NCBI GenBank assembly: GCA_006969385.1
Contig: CP030884.1
Span: 2,232,001 to 2,296,000 of the forward strand
DNA from: Planctomycetaceae bacterium
Lineage (GTDB): Bacteria; Planctomycetota; Phycisphaerae; UBA1845; UTPLA1
Direction: 5' to 3'
DNA length: 64,000 bases
In this document: one piece after another, positions 60,287-64,000 of the stretch
How positions within the stretch are numbered: the first letter of the stretch is position 1
Layout: each line of letters begins with the position of its first letter
Notes under the pieces: model-generated
Database searches by the model: none
Told to the model about the DNA's origin: nothing
Seen by the model: only the letters and a program-made list of their open reading frames with translations
Position numbers and translations under genes: made by a program

Positions 60287-63286
60287 TTACAGCCCTGACC
60301 GAAGATCCAGCCCCACATCTTCACCCAAGCCGGTGAAGCGTTTTGAGCCGAGGGCGAGGTTGGGCGCGCCTTCCGGCCAGATGGAGAAGTTCAGGCCGAC
60401 ATCGTCGAGCGAGCGATCGACGTCGAACGAAACCGACGTGTACCAACGCGGATACTTGCGGATGTACACGACGCTGGTTTGAAAGTTGCGACCCTCGTTG
60501 AGGTCATAGGTTTCACGGAAGCCGATGGTGTGCTTCTCGGACAGTTTGTAATTGCTGCCGAAGGCCAGCAGGCTGTTGTCGGTCGCGTTGATGTAGCGAT
60601 AGCCGAGGAACCAGGACAAGCGCGGCTCGCGTTCGACGGCGATCGAAAAGTTGCTCGTGCCCATTTCGCCTTCGTTTACATCGTACACGCCGTCGTAAGC
60701 GAGCACTGTCGAATCGCTGAGGCGATACATGAAGTTACCGCGTACAAAGCTGGATGCGATGCTGTCTTCGGGGCGGGCGAGGATGAAGTCGCCGTGCGTA
60801 TCTTCGCCCGGCGTGGCGTCGTCAAAAAAGCCAGCTTCCAAGTCAAACGTGATCCAATCGACGGTACGCTGCTCGCCGGCGGGGCCGCGCTTGGTTTGCA
60901 AGCGTTGACGCAGGCCGAACACGACGCCGCCGAAATCGTCGGTATCTTCCACGCCGGGCGTGAAGTTGGTGAGTTCGGATGGATCGACATTGGCGTGTGC
61001 ATTGAAGGCGGTGAAGTCTGCCTTGATCACGTGACGCAGACGATTGACGTCGAGCAGTTCGGAACGCACGTCGTCGTATACGCGGCTGGCGATCATGTTG
61101 CCGTGCACACCGTAACTGAAGAAGAGGCGTTGCAAGCTGCCGCTGCCGCGCGTGAAATCGGGCGCGTCGTCGAGGGCTTCGCCGGAGAGCGCTAAGTAGG
61201 GCGTCAACTTTAATGGGCCGATGTCGGGCACTTGCAGTTGTGCTTCCTGACGCGAGAGGCCGCGCAATACCGAACCGGTGTTGTCGCGCTCGCTGAGGCC
61301 GTCTCGGAAGAAGTCGTAACGAAGGTCGGCGATGCGCTTGCGGACGACGCCCGCGCGATTATCGCTATACCACGTGACGTAATCGCCGAGCGGTTCCCCC
61401 ACGACGCTGAAGCGTTGGTCGGGCAACTGCTCGGTTTCGGTTTGGAATTCGTTGATACGCCAAAGGGCCGTGATCGAATACTGCCAGTTTTCTTCGCGTT
61501 TCAAGAGGCGCGCGAGCGTTTCGTTGAGCTTGGCGTTTTCGAATTCGTTGCGCTGATACGATTCGAGGAAGTTTTCATCGCTGAGGAAGCCATGCTCGAG
61601 CGAGAGTTCCCAACCTTTATCGAGGAATTGGCGATGGCGAATCAGGGCGCGACCACGATCTTCCGAATCGGGTTCCAGATCGCCTCGAATACCGCCCAAG
61701 TCATCGGCATCGTTATCGCGGATGTAGTATGTTCGCACCAGGCCGTAATAATCGTCGCGCTGATAGTCGGCATCGATCCCGATCGCCGGCCCGCGCGCGG
61801 AGAAGGCATCCAAGCGCAGCGTGGCGTTGTAACCTTCCGGTTCTTGCAATCCGAGCAAGCTGAACAGTCGCCATTCGGTTTCAATCGATGCGCCAAACTC
61901 GGTGTTGTAACCCGTCTTGATGCTCTTCAGCCCTTGCGTGTCTTCGGAAAACGAGCCCGATGAATAAGGCCAATACGCGATCGGCGTACCGTCGAGCATC
62001 ACGCGCGTTTCTTTCGCTTCGTAAGTGCCGGCCTGTACGCCGACGATGTCGCCCGCCTCGTTGCGCGGCGTGTTATCCTTAAACGTTAATTCCTCGGCGG
62101 CGATGGCCAAGTGCGGCGTATGAAACTCGCTGGTGCTCACAGTGGCGTCGGTTGCGGTATAGGTGGCTGGATCGACTTGGCGAATTTCTTTGGCCCGCAC
62201 GTAAACCGGCAGTTGGCGGCGCGGTTCGACAGCGCGCGTAACGGCATCGAGAATCAGCGCCTTGTCGTTATCGAAGTCGTAATACATGCGCGGGGCGCGA
62301 ATCATGCGTTCGCCGCGGCGTAAGACGACATCCCCTTCGAGATAAACCGCCGAGATGTACGAACCGGCAACCTGATCTTCGCGATCTTTTTCGACCAGCT
62401 TCGGTTCGTCGGCGGGGGCGACCGGCTCGATGGGTTCGTCGATATCGACGCTGCCGGATTGCGGCTGCAACGGTTCGGCACGCGATTCATCGACGAGGCC
62501 GGGCAATTGGTTGCTAATCGCACCGGCATGGAGAAAGACCACTGCGCCATCGGCCTGAAGCTCGATGAACTCACCGCTCTGGGCGGGGCTGCCGCGCGCG
62601 ATGAACACATTGCCGATCATCAACAGCACCGACGAATCGCCGTAAGGTTCGTTGTAGGTGTTGTCGGCTTGATAGGAGATACGCACGGGCAGCTTGGGGC
62701 GGGCGGCTAGCAACTCATCGACCGACGCGTTGAGTTGCACCGGGTTTTTCGCGACCGTCGCCGCCGGGGCGGGTTGCACGTCGAGGGCGCCGCGCGCCCG
62801 CAAGGCTTCGGCATACAGCTCGGTATCAGCCGATGATTCGCGCGAATGGCTATCGATGTTTAAAACAGGCTTGCCGAAGGTGCGCAGCGTAACGACCAGC
62901 GCCGGGCCGGTTTCGACCGTGCCGCCGGGTTGCAGGATTTCGGCGTCTTGCCAGAGAAAAATGTCGGCGTCGAGATACTTTTCGCCTTTGTAATCGACGG
63001 TGCGAAACCAAATGACGGCATCGCGGCCGGTGAGGCGGTATTCACCCATGCGGCCGGAGAAGTTGCCGATGACCTGCACCACCTGTTCGTTGCCGGCGTT
63101 GCGCCAGAGATAGGCGAACTTGCCGAACAGCTCCAAATCGAAATCGGAAATGCCCGGCGGCAGCAGGGGCTGCACCGACTCGATGTCGTTGGCGGTTCCG
63201 GGTTGAGCGTGAAGGGCGGCGAGCGGACCTATGGCCAGCCAGCAGCCGGCGATTAAGGCGGCAATCCGTTGTGTCCGCTGCATCAT
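60287..63286 (-). CDS. LptD/OstA-like outer-membrane protein
   Basis: This 999-residue protein has a signal peptide (RIAALIAGCWLAIGPLAALHA). Its OstA-like periplasmic region is in two parts (about residues 40-115 and 300-420), with the slender beta-strand pattern YLEGDVVLRRGERMIRAPRMYYDFDNDKALI and a Pro-rich insertion between. From about residue 450 to the end, a beta-barrel of alternating strands with many Tyr, Arg and Asp follows (for example DDYYGLVRTYYIRDND). The family inserts lipopolysaccharide into the outer membrane with LptE. The four Cys of E. coli LptD are not evident. The start may be either of two adjacent ATGs (63286 or 63283). Confidence 0.85.
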   Translation of the reverse strand: MMQRTQRIAALIAGCWLAIGPLAALHAQPGTANDIESVQPLLPPGISDFDLELFGKFAYLWRNAGNEQVVQVIGNFSGRMGEYRLTGRDAVIWFRTVDYKGEKYLDADIFLWQDAEILQPGGTVETGPALVVTLRTFGKPVLNIDSHSRESSADTELYAEALRARGALDVQPAPAATVAKNPVQLNASVDELLAARPKLPVRISYQADNTYNEPYGDSSVLLMIGNVFIARGSPAQSGEFIELQADGAVVFLHAGAISNQLPGLVDESRAEPLQPQSGSVDIDEPIEPVAPADEPKLVEKDREDQVAGSYISAVYLEGDVVLRRGERMIRAPRMYYDFDNDKALILDAVTRAVEPRRQLPVYVRAKEIRQVDPATYTATDATVSTSEFHTPHLAIAAEELTFKDNTPRNEAGDIVGVQAGTYEAKETRVMLDGTPIAYWPYSSGSFSEDTQGLKSIKTGYNTEFGASIETEWRLFSLLGLQEPEGYNATLRLDAFSARGPAIGIDADYQRDDYYGLVRTYYIRDNDADDLGGIRGDLEPDSEDRGRALIRHRQFLDKGWELSLEHGFLSDENFLESYQRNEFENAKLNETLARLLKREENWQYSITALWRINEFQTETEQLPDQRFSVVGEPLGDYVTWYSDNRAGVVRKRIADLRYDFFRDGLSERDNTGSVLRGLSRQEAQLQVPDIGPLKLTPYLALSGEALDDAPDFTRGSGSLQRLFFSYGVHGNMIASRVYDDVRSELLDVNRLRHVIKADFTAFNAHANVDPSELTNFTPGVEDTDDFGGVVFGLRQRLQTKRGPAGEQRTVDWITFDLEAGFFDDATPGEDTHGDFILARPEDSIASSFVRGNFMYRLSDSTVLAYDGVYDVNEGEMGTSNFSIAVEREPRLSWFLGYRYINATDNSLLAFGSNYKLSEKHTIGFRETYDLNEGRNFQTSVVYIRKYPRWYTSVSFDVDRSLDDVGLNFSIWPEGAPNLALGSKRFTGLGEDVGLDLRSGL

Positions 63287-63839
63287 AAGCCCGCGCCGTT
63301 AGGAGGAGACGAGTGCAATGCAGGTTCGGCGGGAGGCGATTCGCGCAAAACGAACGGCCCACCGAATCGGCGCAGCACTACGTTGAATTTCACAAGCTGA
63401 AGTCGGCGTGACGGCGATCCATCGCGACCTACAGCCGACCAGTTGAATCGTTTCGGATTATAAAATGGGGTAGGTGGCTGTCAAAAAGGAAAACGCCTGC
63501 CCAACTCGATTGTCAATACTGAAATCCCTCCTTCGAGTCGACGGATTCGCCTGCATCGGTCGATTTTGCGCGACCTGTTTGTGAATCGGGCCCGTGAATC
63601 GTGACGAGTTGCCGGCGCAAGAAACTCACAGGTGCGTCGATTCGTAGTAAAATTTGAAGCGGACCTCGCCGCGCAATTTTTGCGCGTCAGGTCACAAAAT
63701 ATCGTTTGTTTTTTGACTTAAACCGGCCCCTTACCACTCCGATAAGCCCTACGTGATTCCGGGACTTTGCGAATTGCCGCTTCGTCTCGCATCGCAGTTG
63801 AAGGGGGCCCAGCGAACGAAACACGCGGAGCCAATGAGT
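63287..63839. other. Divergent intergenic region, no gene seen
   Basis: About 550 bp separate the LptD-like gene (minus) from the last gene (plus). The palindrome GCGCAATTTTTGCGC lies at 63671-63685, not followed by a clear T-run. TTGACT at 63713 lacks a -10 at suitable distance. GGAG at 63827 belongs to the next gene. I saw no small ORF with a good ribosome binding site. Confidence 0.45.
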
Positions 63840-64000
63840 ATGACAAACGCAACCTGCCCTGCACATCTTCGAATACGCCCCACGCTGACTGTCATTCGGC
63901 GCGCTTGGCCGATGATGGCGCTCGTCGCATTCGCCGTCGGATGCGGTCCGACGCATCTCGATCTGCGCCAAGTGATGCAGGCCGAGACCGACTATCGCAA
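63840..64000 (+). CDS. Possible lipoprotein, N-terminal part (runs off the right edge)
   Basis: This frame is open from the ATG at 63840 to the window end, giving 53 residues. GGAG lies 9 bp upstream; an ATG two codons earlier is too close to it. A basic N-terminus (PAHLRIRPTLTVIRRAW) precedes a hydrophobic stretch PMMALVAFAVGCG, in which Cys could be a lipobox cysteine. It then runs THLDLRQVMQAETDYR. No family can be named from so little sequence. Confidence 0.6.
   Translation, partial: MTNATCPAHLRIRPTLTVIRRAWPMMALVAFAVGCGPTHLDLRQVMQAETDYR

Overview
The window looks like a chromosomal segment of a Gram-negative planctomycete, most likely a member of Phycisphaerae or a near relative. This is an inference. 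It rests on three proteins that end in a PEP-CTERM sorting signal (IPEP, hydrophobic helix, RRRR), a large LptD/OstA-type outer-membrane protein, a membrane protein with paired CPxC knuckles, a GspG-like C-terminal domain in a lone membrane protein, and a CheC/CheD-type chemotaxis operon. There is no rRNA, phage, integrase, transposase or CRISPR array. GC-rich codon use is even throughout.

Layout. 1-5200: the end of a PilJ-domain sensor, a secreted TPR plus alpha/beta-hydrolase protein, and a small minus-strand stress-type operon (ArsR regulator, two VOC proteins, one DUF1579 protein). The ArsR gene has a textbook promoter whose spacer is exactly a palindrome. 5290-5733: a tandem repeat of about 146 bp. 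5865-10774: isocitrate dehydrogenase, then a beta-carbonic anhydrase/SulP transporter pair and a YiiX-like hydrolase. 10778-11398: a D-arm-less tRNA-Tyr-like element and a candidate structured RNA with a strong terminator. 11399-21762: a complete chemotaxis operon, cheW-mcp-cheR-cheA-cheC(double)-cheD-cheY-cheB, with a soluble three-PAS receptor and a CheA carrying two Hpt domains.

22384-26483: an MFS transporter, a monooxygenase-fold protein, GC-rich repeats and an ABC1/UbiB-like kinase. 26601-31617: a light/oxidative-stress island. A CarH/LitR-like MerR regulator that has lost the B12-ligating histidine is divergent from an alternative sigma-70 factor. The sigma gene leads a run encoding a membrane-anchored peroxiredoxin-like protein, a small membrane protein and an FeS-type photolyase. 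31877-35442: branched-chain aminotransferase, a Bax-inhibitor-1 protein and a PQQ-type beta-propeller. 35613-44494: a PilZ-PAS protein, a glycan-modification cluster (PhyH dioxygenase, two GT4 glycosyltransferases, asparagine synthase), a Rieske/glutamate-synthase fusion and a hypothetical protein.

44501-64000: a GMC oxidoreductase preceded by a very small ORF with a structured leader, three PEP-CTERM proteins, a coiled-coil lipoprotein, GspG-like and zinc-ribbon membrane proteins (the latter frameshifted), a second isocitrate dehydrogenase, two tandem 3-phosphoglycerate-dehydrogenase-type enzymes, a hexapeptide acyltransferase, the LptD-like protein, and the start of a possible lipoprotein at the right edge. 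Palindromic REP-like units recur in several intergenic gaps.
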